Below are positions 1-9,483 of a stretch of 64,000 nucleotides of DNA, piece after piece. Made by a program: the position numbers and the translations under genes. The notes under the pieces are model-generated. The model was not told the origin of the DNA. It did no database searches and saw only the letters and a list, made by a program, of their open reading frames with translations. Every line of letters begins with the position of its first letter. Positions within the stretch are counted from its first letter, which is position 1. Source of the stretch: Halobacillus dabanensis (GTDB taxonomy: Bacteria; Bacillota; Bacilli; Bacillales; Halobacillaceae); assembly GCF_900114165.1 (NCBI RefSeq), contig NZ_FOSB01000004.1, positions 186,001-250,000 on the forward strand, written 5' to 3'.

Positions 1-2
1 AG

Positions 3-122
3 TTGATGTTTCCAGAAAACATGTCTCAATTAAATGTCCAGGGGTTAATGATCCTTGCTAAAATGCAATGGATCAGCAAAAACCAAGAATACGCGGACGA
101 TTATGCTTATACCAAAAGCTAG
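3..122 (+). CDS. 3' end of an unidentified gene (partial)
   Basis: A reading frame is open from the left edge of the window to a TAG at 120-122. The visible C-terminus (about 39 residues) is mixed and ends in DDYAYTKS. A methionine codon at 6-8 could in principle be a start, but no upstream sequence is available to show a ribosome site. It ends 12 bases before the next start, so it could be the upstream member of an operon with it. I do not recognise the product. Confidence 0.35.
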   Translation: MMFPENMSQLNVQGLMILAKMQWISKNQEYADDYAYTKS

Positions 123-134
123 AGGGTGAGGGAT

Positions 135-503
135 ATGCAAAAAACATATAAAGATTACTTTCATCAAAACGTGCTTACCATTCCGGATACCTTTATTGAT
201 GTAAAAACAGGAGATCATCAGAACGTCTCTCCTAAGATCCTGGAGGAAATCAAATACCATTCAGAGAACAACACGTTAAATCATTTGATCTTCTCTGCAC
301 TTCATGATTATTTTCATAAAGCATCCATTCCCCAGGAAGCTCCGAGCGATTTACTCACAGAATTATTGGAAATAAAAAGGATGCTTTATTCAGGGAATGA
401 GGTCCAAACAGCCAGTCGCCCTTCTGTTTTCAAAAAATCATTTCCAATCCAAGAAAGGAACATGAAGGAAATTGCCGACGTGCTGGAAGCGTTCGGAGGG
501 TAA
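135..503 (+). CDS. Conserved-looking hypothetical protein, 122 aa
   Basis: The ATG at 135 is chosen because GGTGAGGG lies just upstream; the in-frame GTG at 126 has its Shine-Dalgarno sequence almost touching it. The protein is soluble and mostly helical by composition. It has no membrane segment, signal peptide or recognisable catalytic motif. A charged linker around residues 70-95 separates an N-terminal part from a short C-terminal helix that ends in EAFGG. It follows the partial gene at the left edge closely, so the two may be cotranscribed, and a hairpin follows at 514-554. Function unknown. Confidence 0.6.
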   Translation: MQKTYKDYFHQNVLTIPDTFIDVKTGDHQNVSPKILEEIKYHSENNTLNHLIFSALHDYFHKASIPQEAPSDLLTELLEIKRMLYSGNEVQTASRPSVFKKSFPIQERNMKEIADVLEAFGG

Positions 504-513
504 GCACATATGT

Positions 514-556
514 AAAGAAGGCAGGCCTATCACAGAGGTTTACCTTCTTTTTTTTC
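514..556 (+). terminator. Hairpin terminator after the first operon
   Basis: AAGAAGG pairs with CCTTCTT around an imperfect stem and loop and is followed by a T8 run. It lies just downstream of the stop at 503. It could also serve the convergent coat gene whose stop is at 659, but it is rather far from it. Confidence 0.7.
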
Positions 557-658
557 GTTCGCTCAAATAGTTGGAAAGGAAATTCTCATGAAAGTACATA
601 CGCCGTGCAGGAGGAGATAGAAAGAAAAAGTAAGTCCCTGTTAGATAACATTCCATTT

Positions 659-1222
659 TTATAAATGGACGGCTGGTAAACAAGTGATTGCACAGAAACA
701 AGATAAATCCACATTGATGCAAATACCCGTACCAACAAGGTCACCTAAGCTCTTATGGTCGAGTTGATGGCAGGCAGAATTTCCATATTGGCCGTGACAA
801 TGTTTTGGTTCCTTTTTATCTTTCAAATCAGATTTGAAAACAAGAAGTTCGAGAACCGCACATTCTTTATTCAATTCTTTTATCTTGAAAATATGGGTAT
901 GGATACACTTGATTTTTTCTGTCTTTGAATGACAAGAATAAGTCGTCACACCTGTTCCTTTGAATGGTTCACATCCACAAAATAAAAGGAAAGGGATGGT
1001 GTTTTTCTTTACCCGTTTTGCCCCTAACAGTTCACTGATTGATTGTTTACAAGACGTGTGACAAACATCATTCTTCACTTTCTTTTGTGCATATAGGATT
1101 GCCTCTAAAACATCTTCCACACAATTTTTATAATGGCGCATTTTATGCTTACTGTCTTTTTTTCCACAACATTTATCTTTCTGACCATGATCGTAGTCAT
1201 AATCATACTCATTGAAGGACAT
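659..1222 (-). CDS. cotZ: CotY/CotZ-family spore coat protein, 187 aa
   Basis: Cysteine- and histidine-rich protein of the CotY/CotZ family, which forms the spore crust and outer coat by disulfide-linked self-assembly. The family pattern is clear. CVEDVLEAILYAQ is at about 34-46, and a CxxSCK region at 55-60 is followed by NTIPFLLFCGCEPFKG. The C-terminus reads GICINVDLSCFCAITCL. The first 30 residues are rich in Tyr, Asp, Lys and Cys. The ATG at 1222 follows AAGGAG. It is monocistronic here. CotY and CotZ cannot be told apart from sequence alone, so the symbol marks the family. Expression in the mother cell late in sporulation is expected from the family; I did not identify a SigK promoter. 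Confidence 0.85.
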   Translation of the reverse strand: MSFNEYDYDYDHGQKDKCCGKKDSKHKMRHYKNCVEDVLEAILYAQKKVKNDVCHTSCKQSISELLGAKRVKKNTIPFLLFCGCEPFKGTGVTTYSCHSKTEKIKCIHTHIFKIKELNKECAVLELLVFKSDLKDKKEPKHCHGQYGNSACHQLDHKSLGDLVGTGICINVDLSCFCAITCLPAVHL

Positions 1223-1411
1223 TCTTTTTTCACTCCTTAGTAGTTCAGTTATCGTATTATACGTCCAGAAGTGATTTTCGTTTGATATGTGCGCCTAGGA
1301 GAATATAATATTTCTCCAATTGCAGGGAATAAGGATGGATATGATCGTATAGTACCTTGGTTACGGTCCATTTTTCACTTATAATATGTATAATAGATTT
1401 TCGAAAGGGCA

Positions 1412-1849
1412 GTGATTGATCAAATGCTATATATTTGGAATATCGAAAAAATCATTCAAAAAACGTTAGAAGAGCTTCAATTGAATATCGGATTCGAATT
1501 CAATAACAACCTCCCTGCCCCAATGAGCTATAACGTCTCGACCAATACAGTAAATTTTAACTATCTACAAATCAATGGATATATGAGTAAAATAAGAGTG
1601 AACGAGACAGAAGAGGATTTCGTCAAAATTATTCTCTATCATGAAATCGGTTATTATCTCACATTCAAAAAACACAAACATGATTTGAGAACGCTTATGT
1701 ACGGGGAAGATGAAGAAATTGCAGAACTCAAATCCGTCATCGAAACAAATGCCTGGGAATATGGCCGAACACTTGTCCCAAAGCACCTTCTTGATTCTTA
1801 TGACTATGTTCGCGAACAAGATGAACAACTTCTGCAAGGATTGAAATGA
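1412..1849 (+). CDS. ImmA/IrrE-like protein with a degenerate zinc motif, 145 aa
   Basis: Small soluble protein whose centre (about residues 75-85) reads LYHEIGYYLTF. This resembles the HExxH helix of small zinc metallopeptidases such as ImmA/IrrE, but the second histidine is a tyrosine. A downstream acidic stretch (ELKSVIETNAWEYGR) sits where such enzymes carry their third ligand glutamate. The start is uncertain: GTG at 1412 is only 2 bases from GAAAGGG, and ATG at 1424 is about 14 bases from it. No helix-turn-helix gene is adjacent. It may be an inactive relative with a structural or binding role. Family assignment is tentative. Confidence 0.55.
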   Translation: MIDQMLYIWNIEKIIQKTLEELQLNIGFEFNNNLPAPMSYNVSTNTVNFNYLQINGYMSKIRVNETEEDFVKIILYHEIGYYLTFKKHKHDLRTLMYGEDEEIAELKSVIETNAWEYGRTLVPKHLLDSYDYVREQDEQLLQGLK

Positions 1850-1978
1850 GTGCGATCAGACAAATATCCAATCATTTCTTCAAAATGTTTACAACAACGG
1901 AAGGTAATTTACGTTTTTTGTAGAAAGTATATAAAAGAACAACATCAGTAGGGTTACTAAAAAAGGAAGGTGGATGGC

Positions 1979-2503
1979 ATGTTCAAGAATCGTTTATTCA
2001 AGAATGTTCTATTCAGATGGATGCCCCACAAAGAGCAGAGTATCTGTGAAAAAAGACTCGTTAAAGTCATCAAGCGTTTAAAAGTTCAGGATTTCAATTT
2101 CAATTGGGATCGCAACAGTTGTTTTGTGGAGTTTACATACCAGGGTGAAGGTTATCGGTTAGAACACTCTGTAGAGAAGGCCAAAGAAAAAGGCATTATC
2201 TTGAGAAACGGGTTGGACTGTTTAAATGAATTGACGCAGTCACTCGAGGACTTGTGCATGATCATCGATCGGGGTATGTATGATTTCGATACATGGATCG
2301 CCGGCATGAAGCAGACGCCTTCTACACCTGAGACACCTGAGGTTCGTGAGGAAATTCATTTAAAACGGACAGCTGTCGGAAAGCAGCCTTCGGAAGAGCA
2401 CTGGAGGGAAGAGACGATTCCTCTTAAGCCTGATACTTCATTCGATAAATATGATGAAGGAAATCATAAGAATCATAATATTAAACGGACACAGTTTAAA
2501 TAG
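1979..2503 (+). CDS. Hypothetical protein, 174 aa
   Basis: The ATG at 1979 is preferred to the GTG at 1970, because the ribosome site AAGGAAGG covers that GTG. The N-terminal 100 residues are basic and aromatic and look like a compact alpha/beta fold. They include FNFNWDRNSCFVEFTYQGEGYRL around 45-65 and an LDLC-type helix near 95. The last 70 residues are low-complexity, rich in Thr, Pro, Glu and His, and probably disordered. No membrane segment or catalytic motif is visible. It is followed immediately by a strong hairpin. Function unknown. Confidence 0.6.
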   Translation: MFKNRLFKNVLFRWMPHKEQSICEKRLVKVIKRLKVQDFNFNWDRNSCFVEFTYQGEGYRLEHSVEKAKEKGIILRNGLDCLNELTQSLEDLCMIIDRGMYDFDTWIAGMKQTPSTPETPEVREEIHLKRTAVGKQPSEEHWREETIPLKPDTSFDKYDEGNHKNHNIKRTQFK

Positions 2504-2542
2504 ACAACAAGAAAGGTACAAGCAACTTGCAAGCTTAAAGAG

Positions 2543-2584
2543 AAATACCTGCTTTTTCGTCCAACGAAAAAGCAGGTATTTTTA
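2543..2584 (+). terminator. Strong intrinsic terminator
   Basis: An 18-bp stem (AAATACCTGCTTTTTCGT and its complement) has a 3-base loop and then TTTTATC. It is 40 bases after the stop at 2503. Confidence 0.85.
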
Positions 2585-2641
2585 TCAGGATAATAATTGC
2601 CATATTATGGATGACCTGGTACACCAATTTATTCCAAATGG

Positions 2642-2677
2642 AAACCGCCTGCTTTGTTTAAACAAAGCAGGCGGTTT
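2642..2677. terminator. Perfect 36-base palindrome, terminator of ndh
   Basis: AAACCGCCTGCTTTGTTT is followed directly by its exact reverse complement, with no loop bases. It lies 24 bases downstream of the ndh stop on the minus strand and can act in both directions. Confidence 0.75.
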
Positions 2678-2700
2678 ATTTAAGCCGATTCACTTATGAA

Positions 2701-3882
2701 TTAGTAAGCGAGAGCGAAAAGCCCTTTGATGTGGGAAAGGTAACGGACGTTACTTGCCTCTTTCATCATCGAAGCAGGGAAACCTTTCAAGGATGTTTGA
2801 TTCGCACCAATGGAAGCGACTGCATCTTTGCGACCAAGACTCGCCAATGTACCTGAATTCACTGGTTCGAACTCTTCAAAATCTTTCCCTTCAAGATAAG
2901 CGTAAAGGTTATATCCAACCGTTTCACCCATTTGCCAAGCGATTTGAGCTGTTGGTGGTTGTGGACGCTCTTCCCCCGGTTTGAAGTAAACAGCACTGTC
3001 ACCGACAACAAACACATCTTCGTGCGATACCGATTGCAAGTAATTGTTGACAGTTGCACGGCCACGGTTGACTTCAATACCTGACTCTCCAACTAATGGA
3101 TTTCCTGCAACTCCACCTGTCCAAACAAATGTATTAGCTTCAATCTTACGTCCATCTTTAAGTTCAATGGAGTTACCTTCCACATTCGTAACAGGAAGAT
3201 CAGTCAAAAATTCAACACCGCGCGCTTCCAGGCTTTCTGTCGCCCTTTGAATCAATTCATCAGAAAGCATTGGAAGTATTTTCGGCATGGCCTCTACTAG
3301 TGTAAGCTGAATATCATCAGGGTTAACTCCGTATTTCTTAGCCATTGCTGGTGTTTCATCAGCCAGTTCACCGACAAGTTCGACACCTGTCAGTCCACCG
3401 CCACCGATGACGATACGAGCATCTGCTTCATTTTTAGTGTTTGCGTAATCACGAATACGCGCTTCAACATGTTCACGAACCTTGTTCGCATCTTCCGCAG
3501 ATTTCAGTACCATACTATTTTCTTTAAGACCAGGAATACCGAAGTAATTCGTTACGCTACCAAGAGCGACAACCAATGCATCATAAAATAGCTCTGAACC
3601 GTCATCAAGAACGATTTTCTTGTTATCGACAGAAAATGATTCAATCGTAGCTACTTTCAAAGTGATATTCTTGCCTTTCAAAAGCTTTTTAAGCGGAAGA
3701 GCAGCTGCCTGCTCAGAGATGTTCCCCGCAGCCAAGCGGTGTAATTCAGTGATTATTTGGTGTGTCGGCGTTTTGTTGACGAGAGTTATGTTTGCTTCTG
3801 ATTCATCCATGTATTGACGGACAGACAGAGCAGAAAGAAGCCCACCGTAACCGCCGCCTAGTATGACGATTTCTTTTGACAT
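2701..3882 (-). CDS. ndh: Type II NADH dehydrogenase, 393 aa
   Basis: Single-subunit, non-proton-pumping NADH:menaquinone oxidoreductase attached to the inner face of the membrane. The N-terminal FAD-binding motif is IVILGGGYGGL at residues 5-15. The second, NADH-binding Rossmann motif is IVIGGGGLTGVELVGEL near 157-173. The FAD-binding FVVGDSA motif is near 290, followed by PPTAQIAWQMGE, which is typical of the quinone side. The C-terminus ends in LSHIKGLFALAY, an amphipathic helix usual for membrane attachment. Length is normal for the YjlD type. It lies 17 bases after the yjlC homologue, the same gene order as the Rex-controlled yjlC-ndh operon of B. subtilis. Confidence 0.93.
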   Translation of the reverse strand: MSKEIVILGGGYGGLLSALSVRQYMDESEANITLVNKTPTHQIITELHRLAAGNISEQAAALPLKKLLKGKNITLKVATIESFSVDNKKIVLDDGSELFYDALVVALGSVTNYFGIPGLKENSMVLKSAEDANKVREHVEARIRDYANTKNEADARIVIGGGGLTGVELVGELADETPAMAKKYGVNPDDIQLTLVEAMPKILPMLSDELIQRATESLEARGVEFLTDLPVTNVEGNSIELKDGRKIEANTFVWTGGVAGNPLVGESGIEVNRGRATVNNYLQSVSHEDVFVVGDSAVYFKPGEERPQPPTAQIAWQMGETVGYNLYAYLEGKDFEEFEPVNSGTLASLGRKDAVASIGANQTSLKGFPASMMKEASNVRYLSHIKGLFALAY

Positions 3883-3899
3883 ATCGATTCCTCCATTTC

Positions 3900-4337
3900 C
3901 TACTCTTTATGATTACGTTCAGCAGAGACTTTCAAGTATGCATTCATAAAACGGAACATCTTTTGTGCCTGTGGATCTTTCAACATCTTCATTAATCCAA
4001 AGACCCCGATAACTTCCGAGCTTTCCTCTGCTTGATCTTTTGCTTCAATTGCATTCTGTGCGAATTCTTTGACTGTATCTCTCATAGGCTCGGCCACTTC
4101 AGAGATGAACTCAGCTGTATCCTTTTTCAGTACTTCATCTGTTGCAATTGATTGAACGGTATCGTATGAGCTGGAAAGGATCTTAACCAATTCTGTCAAC
4201 TTCGGTAACTCTTTAACCAGGACTGTTAAAGATTCCTGTACTTCCGGCTGCAAAAGCTGGTCGAGCAGTTCACGCTCATCCCGAGCGACGTTTGCTTCTA
4301 CGTCTTTTTCTGTTGTGAATGACTCTGACATATCCAC
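3900..4337 (-). CDS. yjlC: DUF1641 protein, YjlC-like, 145 aa
   Basis: First gene of the yjlC-ndh pair. It is a soluble, helical, acidic protein. The DUF1641 signature region is around residues 95-138, including VFGLMKMLKDPQAQKMFRF and a terminal helix. The ATG at 4337 follows AAAAGGAG. In B. subtilis the pair is repressed by Rex at high NAD+/NADH. I searched the leader for TTGTGAA-N4-TTCACAA and found only isolated half-sites (4482, 4592), so Rex control is not shown here. The biochemical role of YjlC is unknown; a link to quinone-linked electron input is an inference from context. Confidence 0.85.
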   Translation of the reverse strand: MDMSESFTTEKDVEANVARDERELLDQLLQPEVQESLTVLVKELPKLTELVKILSSSYDTVQSIATDEVLKKDTAEFISEVAEPMRDTVKEFAQNAIEAKDQAEESSEVIGVFGLMKMLKDPQAQKMFRFMNAYLKVSAERNHKE

Positions 4338-4823
4338 TTCTCCTTTTTACAAGCAAGATAAAGCTTGTTATTTTATAATAAGTAATTAATACAAAAGCAA
4401 ATGTCTCTCCCTGTTACAAAACAGAGTTTAGGTATTATTTTATATCTGACTATATTAGAGTAAAATATAATCTTGTGAAGCACAACACATTCGGGCAAAA
4501 TAAACGTTTATTAACCTAATTTTTTTATAAAACAAGGAAAAGCGACAATTTTTTTATTAGTTATTAGCCTATTGGTCCTTTATTAGCATTTACTCGCTTC
4601 ACAAAAATCATCCAAAAAAGCCCCAGGTCTGAGCACGATATATGATGGTTGATTAACAAATCATTAGACAATTCCAAAATAAGGTGTACCAGGTCTTCCA
4701 TAATATGGATGGCCTGGTACACCTTATTTTTCCAACTCCTTTTGATTTTTACGTTATGTATGGTGGGAGATAGGGAAAGGTAATAACGGAATCTTTTTTC
4801 ACACTAGAAAAGGAGTGAAAAGC
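4338..4823. other. Divergent intergenic region between yjlC and the aldolase gene
   Basis: 486 bases, very AT-rich, and no coding frame that I trust. It must hold the promoters of both flanking genes. A small inverted repeat ACAAGC...GCTTGT lies in the yjlC leader (4349-4368). A long hairpin occupies 4681-4725 and is listed separately. Confidence 0.6.
4681..4732. repeat. Hairpin with the GGTGTACCAGG dispersed motif
   Basis: AAGGTGTACCAGG pairs with CCTGGTACACCTT. Inside it, TCCAT and ATGGA pair again, and TATTTTT follows. It looks like a terminator, yet it sits about 90 bases upstream of the aldolase start with no plus-strand gene before it. The right half of this element recurs at 2600-2626 and a variant is at 40643-40675. 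Confidence 0.6.
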
Positions 4824-5714
4824 ATGAATAATAGCCAATTCGATAAGATCAAAAATGGAAAAGGGTTTATCGCTGCCCTCGATCAAAGTGGTGGAAGTAC
4901 ACCAAAAGCGTTAGCAGAATACGGAGTACCGGAAGATTCTTATTCTGGCGAGGATGAAATGTTCGACCTCGTCCATCAAATGCGGACGCGAATTATCACT
5001 TCTCCTGCATTCAATTCTGATCAGATTCTCGGTGCCATCCTGTTTGAACAAACGATGGATCGCGAAATCGAGGGCAAATATACAGCAGATCATCTTGCCG
5101 ATAAAGGAATTGTCCCTTTCCTCAAAGTCGATAAGGGACTAGCTGATAAGGAAAACGGTGTTCAGCTAATGAAGCCGATTGACAACCTAGATGAAACACT
5201 ACGTCGTGCAAATGAACGAAACATTTTTGGTACGAAAATGAGATCCGTCATTCATGAGCCAAACGAAAGCGGCATTAAAGAGGTTGTCGAGCAGCAATTT
5301 GATATTGGTAAACGCATCATCGCTTCCGATCTCGTACCAATCATAGAACCAGAAGTGAATATTCATAGTGAGAATAAAGAAAAGTGTGAGGAAATATTAA
5401 GGGATGAGATTTTGAAGCATTTGAACGGTCTATCTGAAGATGAAAACGTGATGTTGAAGCTCACTATTCCAACACAGCCGAACACTTATAAAGAATTGAT
5501 CGACCATCCACGTGTCGTGCGCGTTGTCGCTCTTTCCGGTGGCTATTCCCGCGATGAAGCGAATGAAAAATTGAAAGAAAACGAAGGTCTTATTGCAAGT
5601 TTCTCCCGCGCTTTGGCAGCGGATTTAAATGCAAATCAGTCAGAGGAAGAATTCAATAGATCCTTACAAAAAGCGGTCGATACCATTTACGATGCTTCTG
5701 TAAACAAGAAGTAA
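4824..5714 (+). CDS. Class I fructose-bisphosphate aldolase, 296 aa
   Basis: Cleaves fructose-1,6-bisphosphate into DHAP and glyceraldehyde-3-phosphate by a lysine Schiff base. The N-terminus [23 protein letters not shown] and the segment FLKVDKGL near residues 105-112 fit the staphylococcal-type class I enzyme. IIEPEVNI and [12 protein letters not shown], with a candidate Schiff-base lysine near 210, and [12 protein letters not shown] agree. Length is the family norm. The ATG at 4824 follows AAAGGAG at 8 bases; the in-frame GTG at 4815 lies inside that site. The gene stands alone with a terminator 150 bases downstream. Bacillaceae commonly also have a class II enzyme, so this may be a condition-specific isozyme. 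Confidence 0.92.
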   Translation: MNNSQFDKIKNGKGFIAALDQSGGSTPKALAEYGVPEDSYSGEDEMFDLVHQMRTRIITSPAFNSDQILGAILFEQTMDREIEGKYTADHLADKGIVPFLKVDKGLADKENGVQLMKPIDNLDETLRRANERNIFGTKMRSVIHEPNESGIKEVVEQQFDIGKRIIASDLVPIIEPEVNIHSENKEKCEEILRDEILKHLNGLSEDENVMLKLTIPTQPNTYKELIDHPRVVRVVALSGGYSRDEANEKLKENEGLIASFSRALAADLNANQSEEEFNRSLQKAVDTIYDASVNKK

Positions 5715-5863
5715 AAATAATCGTAGAATAGGATTTGCCTCCCTACCCTAAACAGGACTCCAAGAGATTCTTCCGTCATAGATTGTCGCATAAAAGTGGA
5801 GAACCGGCGCTAAACCTGCTATTTCCTAATAAGAGGCTGGGAAAAAACCATTTCAAAATGAAT

Positions 5864-5908
5864 AAAACGCATGAAATCTGATTTAAAAATTTTGATTTCA
5901 TGCGTTTT
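5864..5908. terminator. Terminator hairpin, likely bidirectional
   Basis: AAAACGCATGAAATC pairs with GATTTCATGCGTTTT around an AT-rich loop and is followed by TTTTTC. It lies between the convergent aldolase gene and the DUF3231 gene. Just before it, at 5831-5846, is GAGGCTGGGAAAAAAC, a motif seen in intergenic hairpins of many Gram-positive bacteria. Confidence 0.75.
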
Positions 5909-5978
5909 TCATTTTCACGATTTGCAGTTTCTAACTAGTTGTTTTGGGCTTATTCCCCCACCATCTTTTTATTCCTCA

Positions 5979-6995
5979 CTATTCTTTCCCCCTTTTTCCT
6001 AGCTGATCACGCTCGGGTGCAGATGGAGGTTCTTCCATCCATTTATTCTTAATCATGAGTTCCGCCCCGTCTTTCGCAAATTGACCCACCTCCAGCGATA
6101 GACGCTCATAGTTCAATGCCAAATCGCTTCTCTGACTCGCAGCTGCCGCTGTTGCATAATTACCTAACCCTGCAGAATTAAGAAGACTGACTTGAAACAT
6201 CATCAATTTATCCGAGAAAACAGGAATGGCACTGTCCGTCACTGCATGGTCCGGAGAAATAGGGGCCTGAATATCATCACTCAGTAAAACCTCAGAAAGA
6301 AGAGCAATGTGTTTTTCGGAAATCTCCTTCCCCCTCTTCATAAACTTGCTCACTTCTTTAGATTGAGAAGACTGCATAAAACTTGCCATAAGCATAAACC
6401 CGATCTGATTAGTCTCTATGTTCAAGCTTAAATGAGAAATCTCCACGGCATTTAGTATACGGTTCTTCTTTAAAGGATTGAGGCCACTCAAATAACCAAC
6501 ATCATTAATAAAAGAATATTGCTTCGGATAAGGGATATATGGGGTTTTTAAGAACAGCCCCTTTTCTAACGCAGTGTCGGAAGCCAACCGGTATAAATCC
6601 TGAACTTGATGTAACCCATGTCCATAGAATTCCTGAATGTCCCTTCTGGAAGCTACCGACAAGTTGGCGGTCTGAATAACCATCCCTACTCGTCCCATAT
6701 GCAGCATATACGTGAGTTTGAATGTATCTGTATAAAGGTCCGGGGCCTTGAGTTCTACATCTTTTTCAGTGAAGCCATATGGAATCGGCATATTTTCCTT
6801 TTGAAAAATGGACTCCATTTTACGGACATGCTGTTCAGCTATCCTCAATGCTTTCTTAACGACCGGTTTGACTTCTTCATCTTTCACTTTTTCATACATA
6901 TACCGAACCACTTGGAGAGACATACTGTCGTATAAGTAGGAGGTCCACAAGCTTCCAAGTTCAGAAACTGTCAGGTCTATTTTTTTATTACTCAT
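5979..6995 (-). CDS. DUF3231 tandem-domain protein, 338 aa
   Basis: Helical ferritin-like protein made of two related halves, about residues 10-165 and 175-320. Each begins with a Leu/Ser-rich helix and holds HxxK-type residues (AEQHVRKMESIFQKE in the first half, SEKHIALLSEVLL in the second). This is the usual two-repeat DUF3231 architecture, which is frequent in spore-forming Bacillaceae. Function is unestablished, though several members sit beside spore or stress genes. A single-domain relative is encoded at 60101-60601. The ATG at 6995 follows AAGGGGC. There is no obvious operon partner. Confidence 0.82.
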   Translation of the reverse strand: MSNKKIDLTVSELGSLWTSYLYDSMSLQVVRYMYEKVKDEEVKPVVKKALRIAEQHVRKMESIFQKENMPIPYGFTEKDVELKAPDLYTDTFKLTYMLHMGRVGMVIQTANLSVASRRDIQEFYGHGLHQVQDLYRLASDTALEKGLFLKTPYIPYPKQYSFINDVGYLSGLNPLKKNRILNAVEISHLSLNIETNQIGFMLMASFMQSSQSKEVSKFMKRGKEISEKHIALLSEVLLSDDIQAPISPDHAVTDSAIPVFSDKLMMFQVSLLNSAGLGNYATAAAASQRSDLALNYERLSLEVGQFAKDGAELMIKNKWMEEPPSAPERDQLGKRGKE

Positions 6996-7283
6996 TTGAA
7001 TGCCCCTTTATATACTTTTAGCGCTATAATTCTTTCCTTAATGTGAACAAATGTCCGGCTATTCATACACCTGGAACAAAAGCGTATGAGACTTCCTCTT
7101 CCTATCTAAGCTGAACTAAAGCTAAGCCTCAGAAGGACGTGTTGCATCTCAAAGAGAGCTATTCACATAAAATAACCCTGATCCCCTCTCCACTGAAAAG
7201 CAGCTTTGAGACAATCAGGATTTCGTTGTCCATATTTAATTTTGTGCAAAGAAACTATTTTCAGCCTCCATGCTAAAGGCTTA

Positions 7284-9458
7284 TTAAATGAAGGCTTTTT
7301 CTTTCAGTTCCCTTCTTCGTTTATGCAGAATCGGTTCTGTATAACCATTCGGCTGCTTGGTCCCATCGAAAATCAGGTCCCTGGCCGCTTTATAAGCAAT
7401 CGATTGATCGTAATCAGGAGCCATTGGTCTATACTGCGTATCATCAGCGTTTTGTTCATCTACTACCTTCGCCATCTTTCTCAATGTTTTTTCCACCTGT
7501 TCTTTAGTTACAATTCCATGATGGAGCCAGTTGGACATATGCTGACTTGAGATGCGGAGGGTGGCGCGGTCCTCCATTAAGCCGATATTATTGATATCAG
7601 GGACTTTGGAACAACCGACCCCATGGTTAACCCAGCGCACTACATACCCGAGGATACCCTGGGCATTGTTTTCAAGTTCTTCGTGAATTTCCTGCTCATT
7701 CCAATCGGTCGAAGCGGCCACAGGCACTTGGAGAATTTCATCGATTTTATCTGTTATATTCTCCATCAGTTTTTCCTGTGTCGCTTTAACATTAATATCA
7801 TGATAATGGAGGGCATGTAGGGAGGCTGCGGTTGGAGATGGTACCCAGGCTGTATTCGCCCCCGCTTTCAATTGACCACCTTTTTGCTCCATCATATTGT
7901 TCATCAACTCCGGCATCGCCCACATCCCTTTGCCGATTTGAGCTTTTCCTATTAGCCCTGTTTCCAATCCAACGTTGACATTAGACTGTTCATAGGAATG
8001 CAGCCAAGTAGAAGTTTTCATTTCTTGTTTTCGAATCATAGCTCCTGCTTCCATTGATGTATGGATTTCATCCCCTGTCCGATCAAGAAAGCCAGTATTA
8101 ATAAAGACGATTCGCTCTTTCACTGCATGGATACAATTTTTCAAATTGAGAGTTGTTCTACGCTCTTCATCCATTACCCCGATTTTAACGGTATAACGGT
8201 CAAGTCCGAGCATATCTTCAATCCGGTTGAAGAGTGTATTCGCAAAAGCAACTTCTTTTGACCCGTGCATTTTAGGTTTGACGATATAAATGGATCCTGC
8301 ATCAGAGTTCTGGTATTTCCCATTTTGAAGCAGGTCATGCTTAGCCAGGAGACATGTGACAATTCCATCTACAATTCCTTCAGGCACTTCTTCTCCGTTT
8401 CTATCCAAGATAGCAGGGGTTGTCATCAAGTGACCAACATTACGAATGAACATAAGAGAACGACCTTTTAGTACAATTTCGCCACCATCAGGTGTAGTAT
8501 AACTTCGATCGGGTTGGAGATGACGGGTCACTTCTCTGCCTCCTTTGTTAAAGGAAGCTGTCAAATCACCTTTCATGAGACCGAGCAAATTTTTATAGAC
8601 GCGAACCTTATCCTCTGCATCTACGGCTGCGACTGAATCTTCACAGTCCATGATTGTCGTTGTCGCGGACTCGACCAAAATATCTTTGACCCCTGCCGGA
8701 TCGCCTTTTCCTATCGGGTGCTCAGGGTCCAGTTGTATCTCTAAATGCAGTCCATGATTTTCAAGCAGGATGGCTGAAGGGTCCTCTGGGAGACCATGGT
8801 AGCCTTTGAATTTCTCAGGCTCTGCCAATTTTCTTTCTGAGCCATCGCTAAGCGTTACCACCAAATTTTCATCCGTAACTTTATATGTAACCGCATCTTT
8901 GTGGGAGGATCCTGTTAAAGGGACAGCCCTATCCAAAAATTCCTTGGCATAAGCGACCACTTTCTCCCCTCTTACTGGATTGTAGCTGCTTCCCCGCTCG
9001 GCCCCATCCTCTTCACTGATGACATCCGTGCCATACAACGCATCATATAGACTTCCAAACCTTGCATTTGCGGCATTCAATGCATACCTGGCATTATCTA
9101 CAGGAACGACTAATTGCGGACCAGCTTGATGAGCAATTTCATGATCGACATTTTCAGAAGTGATCTTGAAGTCATCCACTTTCGGTTCAAGATATCCGAT
9201 TTCCTCCAGAAAGCCTTTGTATTCTTCAAATTCATATCCTGTTGAATGGTCCCTGTACCAAGTATCCAGCTGATTTTGAATTGTTTTGCGTTCTTCTAAC
9301 AAAAATCGATTGGCTGGCGTCCATTCATTAAGTAATGTTTCAAAATCACTCCAAAATTGTCCGTCCGCCACTCCACTCTCTGGAAGAGCTTCAGAAACAA
9401 TGAATTCATACAAGGCCTGGTCCACTTTCAAATTTCCGATATCCACATATTGACTCAT
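7284..9458 (-). CDS. glcB: Malate synthase G, 724 aa
   Basis: Condenses glyoxylate with acetyl-CoA to malate in the cytoplasm. Length and motifs match the long monomeric G form. [11 protein letters not shown] near 337 carries the catalytic arginine. [17 protein letters not shown] is near 428-444, and [23 protein letters not shown] near 470. The C-terminal [23 protein letters not shown] contains the catalytic aspartate. The gene is last in the 7284-21089 minus-strand region, 25 bases after xapX. No isocitrate lyase is in the window, so its glyoxylate may come from elsewhere; purine or allantoin breakdown is a possibility given the nucleoside genes upstream. Confidence 0.95.
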   Translation of the reverse strand: MSQYVDIGNLKVDQALYEFIVSEALPESGVADGQFWSDFETLLNEWTPANRFLLEERKTIQNQLDTWYRDHSTGYEFEEYKGFLEEIGYLEPKVDDFKITSENVDHEIAHQAGPQLVVPVDNARYALNAANARFGSLYDALYGTDVISEEDGAERGSSYNPVRGEKVVAYAKEFLDRAVPLTGSSHKDAVTYKVTDENLVVTLSDGSERKLAEPEKFKGYHGLPEDPSAILLENHGLHLEIQLDPEHPIGKGDPAGVKDILVESATTTIMDCEDSVAAVDAEDKVRVYKNLLGLMKGDLTASFNKGGREVTRHLQPDRSYTTPDGGEIVLKGRSLMFIRNVGHLMTTPAILDRNGEEVPEGIVDGIVTCLLAKHDLLQNGKYQNSDAGSIYIVKPKMHGSKEVAFANTLFNRIEDMLGLDRYTVKIGVMDEERRTTLNLKNCIHAVKERIVFINTGFLDRTGDEIHTSMEAGAMIRKQEMKTSTWLHSYEQSNVNVGLETGLIGKAQIGKGMWAMPELMNNMMEQKGGQLKAGANTAWVPSPTAASLHALHYHDINVKATQEKLMENITDKIDEILQVPVAASTDWNEQEIHEELENNAQGILGYVVRWVNHGVGCSKVPDINNIGLMEDRATLRISSQHMSNWLHHGIVTKEQVEKTLRKMAKVVDEQNADDTQYRPMAPDYDQSIAYKAARDLIFDGTKQPNGYTEPILHKRRRELKEKAFI

Positions 9459-9483
9459 AAGTTCTTCCTCCTTATTTTTTTTA

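Noticed and set aside
3044-3250. Plus-strand frame inside ndh
   Set aside because: Lies opposite a clear enzyme gene and has no ribosome site or family pattern.
4480-4600. Rex-like half-sites TTGTGAA and TTCACAA upstream of yjlC
   Set aside because: The halves are about 110 bases apart, without the 4-base spaced palindrome. Rex control is expected from the family but not shown here.
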